The notes beneath the pieces were generated by a model, which ran no database searches, was not told the DNA's origin, and saw only the letters and a list, made by a program, of their open reading frames with translations. 64,000 nucleotides of DNA from Chlorella sorokiniana (Eukaryota; Chlorophyta; Trebouxiophyceae; Chlorellales; Chlorellaceae). This document shows positions 49,180 to 62,300 of the stretch, in pieces. The position numbers and the translations under genes are program-made. The stretch covers positions 248,001-312,000 of the forward strand of contig CP084610.1 in assembly GCA_025917655.1 (NCBI GenBank). Direction: 5' to 3'. Numbering within the stretch: the stretch's first letter is position 1; the number at the start of each line of letters is the position of its first letter.

Positions 49180-52100
49180 TCACAGCATGAGGAGCAGAGC
49201 CACGGTCACTGCAGCAGCTGCTGCAGCTGAGCTGGCAGCCGCCCGTGCCAGCGAGCCAGAGCCAGGGGCCGCCGCAAGCGGCAGGGGAGCGGCATCCGGG
49301 GCCAGCGCAAGGTCCCTCACAGCCTGCGGCGTGGCGGCGTCAAAGTCCGCGCCCTGGGACGGAGCCGGGGCGGGGGTGGCGATGTCGGAGTCCCAGGGCG
49401 CCGGCGCCGGCGCCAGGGCCAGGGCGGAGGCCTGGTTGGGTGCATATAACGAGTTCACTGAGATGTGAGGGGCAGGGACGAAAGGGGATGGCGAGGCGGA
49501 GGGATCCTCCTCGGGGGCGGGGCTAGGGCTGGGGCTGGGGCTGGGCTCGGCAGTGGCTGCGGTGTTGTTGGCGGGGGTGCGCCGCCTGCGTTGCCGCAGC
49601 CCAGGGCTTGGGGCGTCAGCTGAGAGAGGGGCACGGGGTTGGTCATCCAGGCCAGCAGCTGGCGCACGGTCAAAAGTAGACCCCGGGCTTGGACAGGGCG
49701 TAATCTGCGGGGTGAAAAGGTCGGGTTGGGAGGCGGGGGCTGGGCGTCTGCTCGGGGGTGCATGCTTGGGGAAGGGCGGGAAGCATGCACCTCGTGACCA
49801 CATCCAAATCATGCATGCCCTTCACGCCATATTGGGTTCAAAGTCGTCGCCAGCACGCACCCTGTGGCCCCCTGAACACCCACCAGCACTCCACGCGGCT
49901 CACCCACAAAATCGGCCGCCGCCCGCTCGTTGGCCTGGAGCCAGGGGGTGTGGATGAAGACGGGCATGGGGGCGCGGTTGCCGCCGTACGCGGCGTCAAA
50001 GTTGGCCTTGAGCACCTCGAGGGCGGGGTGGTCGCTGTCGCCATAATCCATCGAGTAGAGGCCAAACGCGTTCACGTCCCACACTGCAGGAATGCGCAGC
50101 AGCTTGCATCTTTGTTTCTGATTGAAGTGGGAAGACGGGTGGGGAGGATCAAAGGATCAAGAGGGAAGCCAGCCGAACCGAACTTGCAACCTCGGACCCG
50201 GCGTGAACGCAAGCATTTCGCTCCGATACGGGCAAGGCTGCGGCGGCAGGGTCGCAGCAGCGGCGGCAGCAGGCTTACGTGGCACCTCCCACATCCCCGG
50301 GTAGCGCTCGTCCTGGTTGCAGGTCTGGGCGGGGGCAAACCTGCAGGCAGGGGATGCACAAGGGAAGGGGGTTGTGGTGCGGATGCAGAACGGCATGATG
50401 GCAGCAGGGCGTCGCCGCCATTGCCGGGCACGTTCCGACGCCTTGGCTGCAAGCAGGCTCTGCCGTGGCACGCTGTCGGCGCTGGGCGGCCCTGCACCCA
50501 CCAGGCGCAGTCTTGGGGGACGCCGTCCTGCAGGGTGTAGGGCCACACGCGGGCGGCCATGCCCTCGCTGAGGGAGCTGCCGGTGGGCTCCTCCAGGATC
50601 GTGCCTGGGGGGGGCAATGAAGGGGTTTGGGGGTTTGGGTAGAAGGGGGTGCAGGTTCTTTGCTGAGCGGATGAGTGCTTAGACCCGAACCAGGCCACAA
50701 GGCGTGGTCGCAGCGGCTTGGTCCGTCGGAAAGGGAGGGGAGCGTCGAGTGTTTAGGCATCGGCAGCCGCCGCTGCCGCCGCTGTTGCTTGCATGCGGCG
50801 CATGAGCGGCGCCTCACCGTCGTAAAGGAAGCCGTTGTCGTAGAGCACCTGCGGACAGAGGGGGGCGGGCGGGGAGGACAATGCTCGGCTGTGCACCTTG
50901 TGCACTTGCCGCTTGCGCAACGTTTGCAAGGCGGGGGCCCAGCAGCCCAACACCCAAAGCTGCAGGCTGGGCAGGGGCGGCGACTTGGCCGGTGCTTGGC
51001 AAATGGGCGAGGGAATCAGCCTGCGCATCCATACAGCTGGCCTGCGGCACCGCTGGGCCCGACCGCTTGCCCAGCTAGGACCGTGCGCTCGGCGGCGCCT
51101 GCTGACCTGGCGCACTGTGGGCGAGCTGGCGAGGTAGGGCTGGCGGAAGCCGACGATGTCGGCAGCCGGGACGCCGCACTGGGAGGCCAGGTTGTCGCGT
51201 GCCCCCACAACTTCCGTGACCACCTGGCTCTCTAGCATGCCATCCATCTACGCAGGGGGCGGTTGAGGGGAAGGGGAGGGCTGGAGAAGGGTAGCAAAGG
51301 AGGTTGGGAGAGGGTGCGCAGCGCTGCAGCGGCCGATGCTCTGACAGAGAAGCCGGCGTGCCATGCTGCAGCCGCGATGCGCTGCTGGAAGCGCCCTCCC
51401 GTGCTGGAAGGCGGCTGGAGCGAGCTGAGGCAGCGGCGGATGGGGGCTCACATCGAGGTGGTGCAGCGTGTGGTCGGCTATTTCGTAGCCCTGGTTGTAA
51501 AGGTTCTTGGTGGAGTTGCAGTCTGGAAGAGGAAGGGGAAGGGGGAGGGGGGCGGGGGGGCGGGGCAAACAAGAAGGATTGCTGTCGGGCCTGCCTTGAC
51601 TGACCCGCTTCACAAGGCCGTGCTGCCCGCAGTCCCGACATGCTTGGCTGGCGGAAGCCAGGCACGGAGCGATGGCCCGCTTGCAGGCCAGCGTTGTCCA
51701 TGGCTTGCTGGCCAGCCGCAGCGCGCGCTGGCGGGCACCAAGGCGGAGCGCCAGGCATGCCTGCGGGCGGGCGGAGCGGCGGCAACTGCCAGGCTTGGGC
51801 TGCAGCCTCACCGTCGCCGGTCCAAAGGGTGAACATGGTGGCCACGAGGGGGCAGCCATGGGCGCGCTTGCCGCCCAACACAGATTGGAGGAGCTGGTAG
51901 GTGGTTGGGGTGATCGCGTCGTCGTGCTGCAACGGGCATTGTTTGACGGCGGTTTGTGGTGGGCGGGTGGGGGTGGGTGGGGGTGGTGTGGGTGTGGGTG
52001 TGTGGGTGTGGGTGTGTGGGGGGGGCAGGGGGCGGCGTTGCAGCACACAGCAGGTAAGGCGCAGCACACACAAGGTGTGAACATCCTGTTGCCTCGGGCA

Positions 52101-52449
52101 AGCAAGGCTTCGTCGGCCAGCGGCATGCGGTGCGCACCGTGAAGAGCACAAACTGGGGGTGTCTGCGGGGTCCAGCCCGCCGGGGGCTCGGTGGAGGGGC
52201 ACACGCAATCCTTGCCGCCGCCATCGGCTGGACAGTTGCACTTGTACCAGCTTGGCGCGGCGGCGAAGGAACCTGCAGCGGAGGGGCAGCATGAGATCTC
52301 AACTGCAGCAGCTTCCAAGCCGCCACCTGGCAAGCATTCGGCGAGTGACCAGCGGCACCGCCGGCAGCAAAGACCCCCCGCCTACCCGGGATGGAGCCCG
52401 CTAGAAGCGTCGCTAAGGCCAACACCGGAATAAACGACGAGTGTGACAT
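49180..52449 (-). CDS. secreted polysaccharide (chitin-type) deacetylase, probable GPI anchor
   Basis: The ATG at 52449 opens a signal peptide (SSFIPVLALATLLAGSIPG, exon to 52386). Exon 52273-52138 is Cys-rich (YKCNCPADGGGKDCVCPS) and ends FVLFT. The next exon (51926-51812) begins HDDAITPTTYQLLQ, giving the NodB metal motif. IADHTLHHLDV supplies H-T-x-x-H and GFRQPYL the arginine motif, so the three classic NodB sites are present. Later exons carry ERYPGMWEVP and VWDVNAFGLYSMDYGDSDHP. The enzyme should remove N-acetyl groups from chitin-like wall glycans using a metal ion. After a Pro/Ser-rich stretch (PSPSPSPSPAPEEDPSASP) the frame ends with a small-residue then hydrophobic tail (AAAAAAVTVALLLML), typical of a GPI signal. 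A frame change near 49590 separates the domain from this tail; the other frame would stop at 49455. A further slip lies near 52155. Confidence 0.9.
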
Positions 52450-53225
52450 GCTCGCGGCCTTGGTGGGAAGCGCTGCAAGGCTATTGGGCCAGATGCCAGG
52501 CGGCACTGCAGACATGCGGCAGCGTTGGCTTTTGCAATACTGCCTTGCTCGACCTTTTGATGTACACGCATACTTTCAAGACCGAACGTGTCTCCCCTGC
52601 CGGCTTACCTGCCCTTGTCAAGAAATCCGCTGAGCCAACCGAACCTGAACCTGCGTTGATGATGCTCTTCGTCAACTAGATCGACAATCAGAGTGTGAGA
52701 AGCTCATGCATGGCCATCTGGGCCTCAACCACCGCGTTTTGCCAGGTGGAAAACTCAGTATGAGCCACTCCTTAGGTAATTCCTCCATCTCAGATCTCTG
52801 GCGTCAACGCAAGCCGCACGATCTGTTTCCAACGTTCCATATCTATCTATGACAATTACCGCCGAGCGTCCATGCAGAGATCTGCCGAAGCTACTGACAT
52901 GCTGCACCGCCACTTGTCGTACCGTCGTCGCAGTGAAAGCTCACACTCACCCCGCCAATCACGCAGCCACTTGCGCTTCTCCAAAGCCATGCGGCAGTCA
53001 TAACCAGAGCTCTGGGCGCTTAAGAAGACTTGCATGCTGCATCCGATTGCGACATCTCATCCGAGCCGCTGGTAACTGCCACCTGTCTGCAGCTGCCACA
53101 CACTCCATCCAGCTGACACATCCTGACAGACAACAGCGGCGCGGTTGCAAGCAACGCAGCCGCACTCGCGACAGCATCAGGCAAGCCCGACTTCAGCACT
53201 GCTTGCCGGCAGTGCAAAGGTAGGC
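52450..53225. other. intergenic: LRR gene 3' region and deacetylase promoter
   Basis: A moderately AT-rich 776-nt stretch between two leftward genes. I see no RNA gene, repeat or convincing frame. Confidence 0.55.
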
Positions 53226-55911
53226 TCAGGCCGAGCCGCCTGCCTCGGCCAGCGCCGCCGCTGCGTCGAACAGTTCTTGTGCGTAGGAGCCCCGCTCGAA
53301 GACCACGCTGCAGCACAAACCGTTGGAGCGAAGCAGCAGAGGGAGTTGAGTCCAGAATGTGATGCGCGTACCCTGATGCTGCCCTGGCACGCGCCGCAGT
53401 GCGGGTGCACCCATGCTTCAGCCGCTTGCCTGTGCTGCAGCCAGTGGTGCCACTTGCGACAGAACGCCTGATGCTCTTCAGCCTTGCGGTGCTGCTGAAG
53501 CGGGCGTTGCTGGAGCTGCTGCTGCATCTGCGCCTGGCCCTCGCCTTGCAGTGCCTCTCCCTCCCCCTTCGGGCGGCGGAATCTGGGAGGCACGGCCGGG
53601 CCGCCAAGACGTCCGCAGCAGCTGCAGCTTCGGGCAGCGCCGCAGCGTTTCCTCCAGGTGCCGCGGCTTGACTATGGGGTAACCGTCGTGTTCCAGCAGT
53701 CGCAGCGAGGGCAGGGCGGCGGCCAGGGACACCAGGCCCGCCGGGCTGCAGCAGAGAGGAAGAAACCCCTCCTCACTCGCAAGGTCAGAGAAATGACAGC
53801 AGACAGACCATGTGCGGCAAGAGGGGCTCTGCGGCACCAGCCAGCCGCACCCAGCACAGAAAGCACACCTCAGCAGGTGGCAGTCACGGAGCGACAGGTG
53901 CGTCACTGCCGGCAGCAGCACGGCTGCCTGCTGCTCGACGCGCGCCTCGCCATCGCCATGCTCAGCCGCCGCTTCTTCCAGCGCAGCCGCCAGGCCGACG
54001 TCGTTGAGGGTGATGGACGACAGCTGCAGGCTCCGCAGATCAGTCAGGGGAGCATCGCCGCGAGCGAGCGGCCCCCAAAGTCGTTGAAACTGTCCAGGCG
54101 CAGGCACGTGAGCCGGGTGAGGCCTGCACAGGGCATCGGCAGCTAGGCAAGCAGAGGCTCGGCCTTGAGGGCCGTGCCAACGAGCGACGGGAGCGGGTAC
54201 AGGAGTGGCATGCAGAGTGTTGGTTCAGTTATCACTGCGCGCCTGCAGCCCAGCGCTCACCCGACAATTCCACCAGCGCCGACTCGGTCGCTTGCATCCC
54301 GCGCAGCAGCTCCAAGCGGCGCAGAAACGGCAGGCGCCGACCGATGGCCGCCACCGCCGCGTCACCCGCGTGCTCAAGCACCTGTGCAGCGGACACAAGG
54401 GAGCCTGCTGGCTGCCACAGCATGCACAGCAGAAAAGATACCTTCGCTGTGCAGGCCTCTTCCAGCTGTTGGGGAGAGCTAAGCGGCAATGGGCGGTCTG
54501 CAAGCGATGCTAACATGCGGCCGTGTGTGTGGAGGAGTTTGGACGCACCGCGAGGAAGCGGAGGGAAGCAAAAGCACCGGCTGCTCGGAGCTCACGCTGG
54601 CAAAGTACACTTCGTCCAAATTCATCATCAGGGAGGTCAAGCCAGAGAGGCAGCTCAGCTCCTTGGGCATCCCCGCCTACGGTTATACTAGGGACCCGCA
54701 TCACTCCTTGCAGCAAGGAGAGCAGTATCGGGAGGAGGCAGCGAGGCACGCAAGAGGCAGTGCAGGCTGGGGTGTGTTGCCTCAGGTGGATCAAGTACGG
54801 CAGGCACTGGTGCGCATAGCAGGAACCTAGCCTGCCCTGCCTGCCTGCACGGACACAGCGGAGAGATCCAAGGCCTCCACGCCCGCCAGAGGCAGTGAGG
54901 GCAGGTGTAGTGGTGGCACATCGCCCCACCCCTGCAGCTTTAGTGCCTTCAGCGTGCCGCCTGAGCCTGCCCCCTGAGGGGTGCTGCCGGCTGTCAGGGC
55001 CGCCAGCAGCAGCCCGAGAGCCTCTGGCGGGTCGTCCTGCCCCCACAGCAGACCGCCAAGCTGGTGAGGTGGCGCAGCATGCCAAGTTGCTGCAGCTCCT
55101 GGGCTGGCAGGTTCACAAGCCTGAGGCGTCGCAGCTGGCTCAGGTGCTGCACGATTGCGGCCACCAGCACATTGCTGTGCTTGACACCGCCGCCACGCCA
55201 AACCTCGACATCCAAGTTGGTGAGCTGGGTCTGCCCGGCCAGCGCGGGCACCAGCAGCAGCACGGCATCAGTGGTGTCGCTGTGCAAAGCCAGGCTGCGC
55301 AGCCGCGGCGCGAGCGGCAGCACCGCCTCCTCCCCGCGGTCCAGCAAGCCGCAGTTGACACTCAAGTGGGTCAGGTGCTGCAGGCGGGACAGCTGGTGCA
55401 GCACGGCGGCGTGCGGGCGGTTCCAGCGCAGCACCTCCAGGCTGCACAAGCGGGTGCAGCTGGCTGCCAGCTGGCTGAACAGCAGAGAGTCCGCTTCATT
55501 CAGATAACTCCGATCCACAAAGCTGTCGCCTTCGATAGCTGCGAAAGGAAGGAGAAACCAGGAGGCTGAAGATGCCTGGCAGTGCAAGCCGGAGGGCCCC
55601 AGTGCTGTGCAGGCGCAGCGCTCACCTGGCACCCAGAAGCGCAGCACACGCAGCCCTCCACCCACACGGGTTGCCAGGGCACCAATGTCATGGCGCAGGG
55701 AGTGGATGCGGGGGGCCAGCACGGGCAGCGCGGCATCCGCCGCCGCTCTCCAACCCCTGCTGAGCCGGCGCAAGCTGGCCACCAGCGGGCTCCAGCCAAG
55801 ATCGTTCAGCACAATGAAGTGCAGCAGGGCGTGGGCCAGGAACGCTGGAGGCGCCTGCCAGGGGCTGACTTCACCAGCCTCGGCATCTGTCGCCTCTTGG
55901 GGCGCCGGCAT
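53226..55911 (-). CDS. leucine-rich-repeat protein, possibly F-box-like
   Basis: Starting at ATG 55911 (MPAPQEATDAEAGEV), the N-terminus has a helical segment with LRRLSRGWRAAADAALPVL that resembles an F-box. Degenerate LRRs follow: LHQLSRLQHLTHLSVNCGLL, LRSLALHSDTTDAVLLLVPA, LTNLDVEVWRGG, LRRLRLVNLPAQELQQLGML, LKALKLQGWGDVPPLHLPSL, LSCLSGLTSLMMNLDEVYF, LPFLRRLELLRGM, LRSLQLSSITLNDVGLAAAL and VTHLSLRDCHLL. Repeats are spread over several exons down to about 53650. The C-terminal stretch is Gln-rich (QMQQQLQQRPLQQHRKAEEH) and a last short exon ends at 53226. The fold should be a protein-binding solenoid; if the F-box reading is right it would recruit targets to an SCF ubiquitin ligase, which is inference. 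An earlier ATG at 56070 is in frame. Exon borders are tentative. Confidence 0.7.
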
Positions 55912-56308
55912 CGCGGGCGGGAGGCAGGCGGCGGCTTGGGTCAGTGCGGGGCGTGGACCCGGGAAGTTGGGCGCGCAGCAGCCACTTCGCTCAAGCCTGC
56001 CAATGCTGCGACCAGCGCCGCAGACAGCGTTGGGCGAGGATGGCGCGAAAACACGAGTGATCACAAGCACACGACGCGGCCGAAGGTCTTGTAAAGCGGC
56101 TGCCAGAAATCATTAAAGGCTGGATAGGGTTGAAGGCGATATCCATTCACCTCCGCCCCCGGCCAGATCAGCGCTGTGCACGTCATCGACCCTGCATTGC
56201 CCATCGCCACTACACAGTCTTACTGCATTTCCATCCACAGCCACTCCGTCTGCTGCTGCGATACGTGATGTTAGCAGGTAATTGCAGTGGAAAGGGCCGA
56301 CCGCGCTG
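55912..56308. other. intergenic between the polymerase and LRR genes
   Basis: 397 nt that should contain the polymerase 3' UTR and the LRR promoter, or part of the LRR 5' end if the ATG at 56070 is used. I see no clear signal. Confidence 0.5.
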
Positions 56309-59300
56309 CTACTCCACCGCAGACATGCTGCCCCAGCGCTGCCCCGCCTTGACTTTGACCGCCAGCGGCACACGCAGCCGAGCCACGCCAACCATCACCC
56401 CCCGCAACTCCTGCGGGCAAACACATACGGGACGAATACGAACATAAATGTTGGAGCTTCTCACGGCCTGTTTGCATAGGCTGGGTGGCCAGCCAGGGGC
56501 GGCCGTTGTGAGACTCCAAAGCCACAAGAAGCGGTGAGACTCCAAAGCCACAAGAAGCGGTGAGCATCACAAATCTGACCCACGCGGCCCTGCTGCAGCC
56601 GCCCACCTGCGCCATCCAATCCACTGGCACCTGCCGCGCGTCCACCTCCACAATCAGCTCGTCGTGCAGCTGCGACCAGCAGGAGCAGGCGGGGGCGGAT
56701 GCAGGGCTTGGCTGTGTCCTGGCCATGGCAAGGAGCACGCCACGCACAAACAGCACACACACACTCTTCAACACAGAAGCCTGCACTCAAACGACACAGG
56801 CCCGCCCGCAGCGACCTGCGCCACGATGCGCGCGGGCGGCCGCCCGCCGCCTCCGCCCAGCGGCACCAGTCCACCATGGCGCGCTTCATCAGGTCGGCGG
56901 CGCTGCCCTGCACCACGCTGTTCACTGCCTTGCGCTCCGCCTCGGCCCGCACGCTGCGGTGGGGAGGGGGGGGGGCTTTAAGCAGGTTGTGTGGAGGCGG
57001 GGGAGGGGGGCCATAAGCAGGTCGTGTGGAGGCGGGGGCCTTTAAGGAGGTTGTGTGGAGGCGGGGGAGGGGGGCCATAAGCAGGTCGTGTGGAGGCGGG
57101 GCGCGCGCGCGTGTGAGGGCCATAAGCAGGGCATATGGAGGCAGGGTGTGTGGAGGCATGGGGCATGGGGCGGGCGTGTGAGGGCAATCGGGCCTGAACG
57201 CAGGAGCCCTATGCCGCTACAACGGCGTGGAGCAGCAAAGCAGGTACCAAAGCCCTGGACGATTTCCGCGAATGCGCTCCACCAACCCCCCACCCCACCC
57301 CACCCCCTTCCACACACACAAACACAACCAGCAGCCCCACCGCTTGTCTGTGGCAGCCAGGCCTTTGATGGGCCGCTGCCGCCCCAGCAGGGTGCGCACG
57401 CCGCCCTGGGCGCGCGCCGCCGCTTTGGTCGCCTCCACAAAGGCGGCCACGCCCTTGAAGTGGGCCAGGAAGCTGGCGATGAGGTCCTGGACGGGCAAGA
57501 GAGACAAGAAAGGGCGGGCAGCGGGGACAGGGTTCTTTGGGGACTGAACGGACCAATGGTCTGTCCCATTGTTTGCAAGGCTACAGGGCCAGGGAGGAGA
57601 GCTGCGAAAGCGCTGGCGCAGCGACGCTATGCGCTCCATGCCAAGCGCCCTCGGGGTCCCCACGGGAGGCCGTTCCAGACACGCCCCACTCGCGCACGCA
57701 CTCGCACCGAAGCGCACCATAGCGCACTGTAGCGCACCTGCGCAGCCTGCACAGAGATGCCCAGGGCGCCCGAGCCCTGTGCCAGGCCGTATGGGGTAAG
57801 GCCGTACTGCAGGCGGGGGGGAGGCGGGAGGGGAGGCGGGAAAGGGGCCATGGGGTTGCAGCTGCGCTGCGCAGCGTGCGCAGAGGAGGCTAGGCACGGC
57901 AGAGTGCCGACTCAACACTCCAAGGAAGAACCTCACAATGCTTCTGGCCTGGCAAGACCCCCCGATCCCACCCCCTCACCCCACCCCCACCCCTCCGCCC
58001 ATCCCGCCCGACTCACGATGATGCCGTACGTAACGCGCTTTGCCTTCTCCCGCTGCTCCTTGCTGACGTGCTCGACATCGCCTGCGGCATGGGCAGCAAC
58101 CACAGCGTGCATAACGTGCGAGGCAGCGTCTGCAGCGCAGCGCAAAGCGCAGGCCAGCCAGCCACGCTTGCTTGCAGGCAGGCAATCCTTGGCAGTACAA
58201 CAGCGCTGGGAGTGAAGCGGCAGCCCACCTGACCCAAGCCAGCGTGCGGCGATGTGCAGGAACGCGTCGCCGCCTGCGCCCGCGCGCTGCAGCAGCGCGC
58301 ACAGCGCGGGTCGCCGCTGAGGTGGGCCAGCACGCGCAGCTCCACCTGCGGGACAGCAGCGACACAACTGGGGTGCATTCGCGGCGCATCCCAACCGCGG
58401 CATGAGCAGCACAGCGAGTACGTTTGGCTGCTGGGCAGGAGGCTGTCTCTGGCGGATCGCCTCTCCAACTTGCATGTGCCGCCAGCTGTGCCAATGCCTC
58501 GCCCAATCCCCCTGCAGCCCAAATCCCCTACCACCAAAAACAGAAACAAAACGCGGATGGGGTCCTCCCTGCAAGAGCTCCCCAGTCGTGGCACCCCTCC
58601 CCTGCCGCACCTGGCTGTAGTCTGCGGACAGCAGCACGTGGCCGGCCGGGCGGCAAAGGCGTCGCGGATGTTGGCCAGCTGGCCGCCGCCGCCTGACGCC
58701 TCGAGCTGATACTTGGTCACCGCCTTGAATGGGCCGGGGGAAGGGGCGGTTTGAAGACATAGGATGGGAATGCAGATTATTGACGAAGGTGATTGGCAGC
58801 TACAGGAAAGGGAGTGTCGCACAGCATGCCGCCGCCTCCCTCACGGAATGCCGCCGCTTCCCCGGCGGCGCAGCTGACAAGCCCGCCCCCCACACACACA
58901 CTTCACCTGCAGGTTGGGCGCACTGCTGCTCAGCCGCCCCGTGGCAGTGCTGGTTTGGTGCCAGCGGCAGTGCACGCGTGGCAGGCCGCCGCTGTCGGGG
59001 TGCGCCGCTGCATACGCCGCCGCCGAGTCGTAGCCCGCGGCAGCGGCGACGCACCAGTCAGCATCGACCCACTTGGACACAAAGTTCTGCGGGCGACGGA
59101 AGCGAGTCCACAATAGCGGCAGGCTGTTGGAGGTTTTCACACTGAAAGTCCGGCCGCAGGAAAACAAAGACCGAGGAGCAGCTGCAAAGAAGCGGCTGTA
59201 TGCGCGCAGCCCAGCGAAACCCAGCGTGCAAGCCCATGCCATGCAAGGGGGCAGGGAGGCGGTGCTGCTGCTAGCTGTTCTTCCGGGCGGGCAGGACCAC

Positions 59301-62300
59301 ACGTCAAGCATGTCAAGCCAGGACAGGCAGGCTGTACGCGTGCCTGCAGCGAGCGATACTCCAGCACAGCGGCAGGCAGCGGGCTCAGCGCCCTCAGCCC
59401 CTCCAGCGCCTGTTCGTCCGTGGGCAGGTGCGTGCGGGCAGAGGCGCGGCCGCGGCCCGAGGGTGGCGGCAGCTATGACAGGGGGGCCGGGGTGTGCAGG
59501 GCAAAGGCCCGTGTAAGTGAGGGTCAGCATGCGGCAAGATGCAGGGGGTTGGGAGGGTGACTTGCAGAGCACGCATCCCAGAGGATGTGCTGGTGTACCT
59601 GCAGCACGTTGTACAGCACGTCCGCCAGCTGGCTGGGGGAAGCCAGGTTGAAGCTGCGGCCCGCCAGCGCGGCAGACTCGCGCTCCAGGCGCGCCATGGC
59701 CTCGCGAGCCGCCTCCCCCGCCGCCCGCAGCAGCCACGGGTCGAAACCCAGCCCCGCGACCTCCATGCGAGCCAGCAGGGCGGCCACCTGCAGGAGGACA
59801 AAGGGGTTTGGTGCCCTGCTGCTTTGGATTGGTTGGATGGAAGGAAGGCAGGAGACGTTTGAATTCTCTGGCGCTAGAGGCAGGAGTCCCGGGAGCAGAA
59901 ATCCACCCGCGCAGGGCAGATGCATGGGCCAAGGGCAAGAAAGCTGCTGCGAATCCATGGCCTGCCACCTCTCTTCATTCCCCACCTGCATCTCTTGCTG
60001 AACCGTCTCTGGGGGCACCCCCTCTTCAGCCAGACGCCCAAACATGGCCTCTCCCAGCAGTATGGCTGCGCGAAGAGCGCGCCACATGCGCTGCATGGGA
60101 CCAGGGAAGCTGGAACTGCCTCCAGAGCCGCCAGCGCCGCCGCCGTCGCCCACAGCGGCATCCCAGGCCGCAAGCGCCGCGCCAGCGCCGTACTCTTCCG
60201 TGGTGGGGGATGCGGCGGCCGGAAGGGGCGGCAGGCCGCCGAGGTGGCGCTGAGTCAGCTCGTGGAGGGAGTAGTCGGTCAGCTCCTTGTCGCCGCCCTG
60301 CAGCGGCACCGGGAGGCAAAGCTGTCAGGGAGCCAGCGCCTCTGCGACACTTGGACACTAGGTCGACCACTGGGACTCGACTGCCGAGGCTTGCACATGG
60401 TGCAGGGCGGAACTGCGCAACAGCGCAGCTGCCTGGCAGCTGGACAGGGAAAAATCCTGCTCCGCGAGCACCCTGCTGTTGCACTGGTTACACCGTAAAG
60501 GCTGGGGGCCCACCTGCAGCAGCTGTGGCTCCAGCAGCCAGGCCAGCAGGCGCGGGTCGGCCAGGTTGAGGCGGTGGGGCGGCGGCACCGCCACCCCTGC
60601 CTCGCTCAGCAGGCGCAGCAGGCCTGCAGGCCAGGCGGCGCAGGTACAGGCGACTCGGTGCAGGGGGACCATAAAGAGCTTTTTGCAGCCGATGCTGCCC
60701 TGGAGGGCCACCTGGCAGCAGGTCATGCCAGCTTATCCAGCGCGCATATGCATAGACGCCCGGCAGCTACAGCCCCACCCTGCATGTCAAAGGCCACGAT
60801 GGCGTCGCACTGACTGCTGGCGAGCAGCTGGCGCGAGAGGTCGCGGCCGCGCGCCGCCGCCGCGTCGTCGACTTCCAGCCCGCCCCACACCCCCGCCGCC
60901 AGGGGAAGGAAGTACAGCGTGGCTCCAGGGACGCCCTGCCCGCTTTGCTCGCTGGCGTGGATGGGCAGCAGGCACAGCGCGACCGCCGTGCCGCCGCGCG
61001 GCCCCGCGGGCGGGCCCTCCCCCGGCGCTGACGCTCCTGTTGGCTGAGCGGCGGCCTGGCTGCCGCCCTGCGCGCGCTTGTTGCCGCCGCCCACAGCCTT
61101 GATTGCGCGCTGCTGCTCCTTTGAGAGTGGCTCCAGGGTGGAGAAGAACTGGCTGCCACTGGGATCCACGCACAGCAAGCCAACGCTGCAAGGTTGAGGG
61201 GATATGGACACGTAGCATGCCCAGCACTCCCACGGCTGTTGAGCTGAACGTAGGCAGGCAAGCGGAAGGAGCAGCAGCAGCATGGGACGTAACCAAGAGA
61301 CGTGCCTGCAGCTTGGCGCATCCCTCATCTCTGCTTCAAACGCGAGGTAGCCCTGCGGTGTCGTGGCATCCACCACCCCCAGCCAGGGCCCCACTTCGAG
61401 CACCTCCCTTGCGGGCAGCGCCCGACCGCCGGGCAAGGTTCCCGACCGCCTGCCCTCCGCAGCCGCGCTGGCCGTCGACGGCCTGCGCTTCTGTCGCTTG
61501 GCCGGCGGCAGGCGCTCGCGGCTGTTGGGACCATCCTCAAAGTCTGAGGCCTCGCTGGCCTCCCGGCCGTCGCCGCTGCTGCTGCCGCCGCCACCGTGTC
61601 GCTGCCTTGGGGGCCCTTGCCGCCAGCATTTTCATCGTCAGCAGCGGCAGCTGCAGCGGCGGCGCTCGATCGACGTCGTTGCTGCTGCTGCTTCTGTGCC
61701 GGCTTGCGCGGCTGGCTGTTCAGCTGGTGCAGCGGGGTGGGCGCCCGCTGCCACGCCGACGGTTCGGGCGGCGGCACCACGTACCGCCCGCGCCTGCCAG
61801 CACTGCTTGGCGAAGCTTGGGAGGAGCCGCTGCCCGCAGCTGCTGTGCGGCGCACTGCAGATCAGGCTTCTGGTCCTGCTGTTGCAGCTCCTGCTCATAC
61901 GCTGCAGAATGTGCTGATGGGCGACGCTCCAAAGAGCTCGGATCGACAGACGCCGGGCCGCGGCGGCTTGCCTTGTGCCAGGCACTCGTGACTGCGCCCA
62001 TGGGAGCGCTCTGAAGCCCATGCGCCTGCGCAAACTGCATCAGCTGTGCAGCGGTGGGCTCCGCAGCGGCGCTCGCCCCCGCCAGCCGCCCCCAGCCAGC
62101 GCCCCCTCCTCCTGCCTTGCGCCGGCGCCGCTGCACGTTGGAGCCAGCGTGGGCACGCTGTGCCTGCTGAGGCGGCTGGCGGCGGGCTGTACAGCTTGAA
62201 GGTCTTGGGGCAGGACTGCACTTGTGAAAACCGACATGAAAGGTAGTGTCTGATGAGCGCATGACCCAGGGCGTTAACGTCAAAATCAAACAGGACGACA

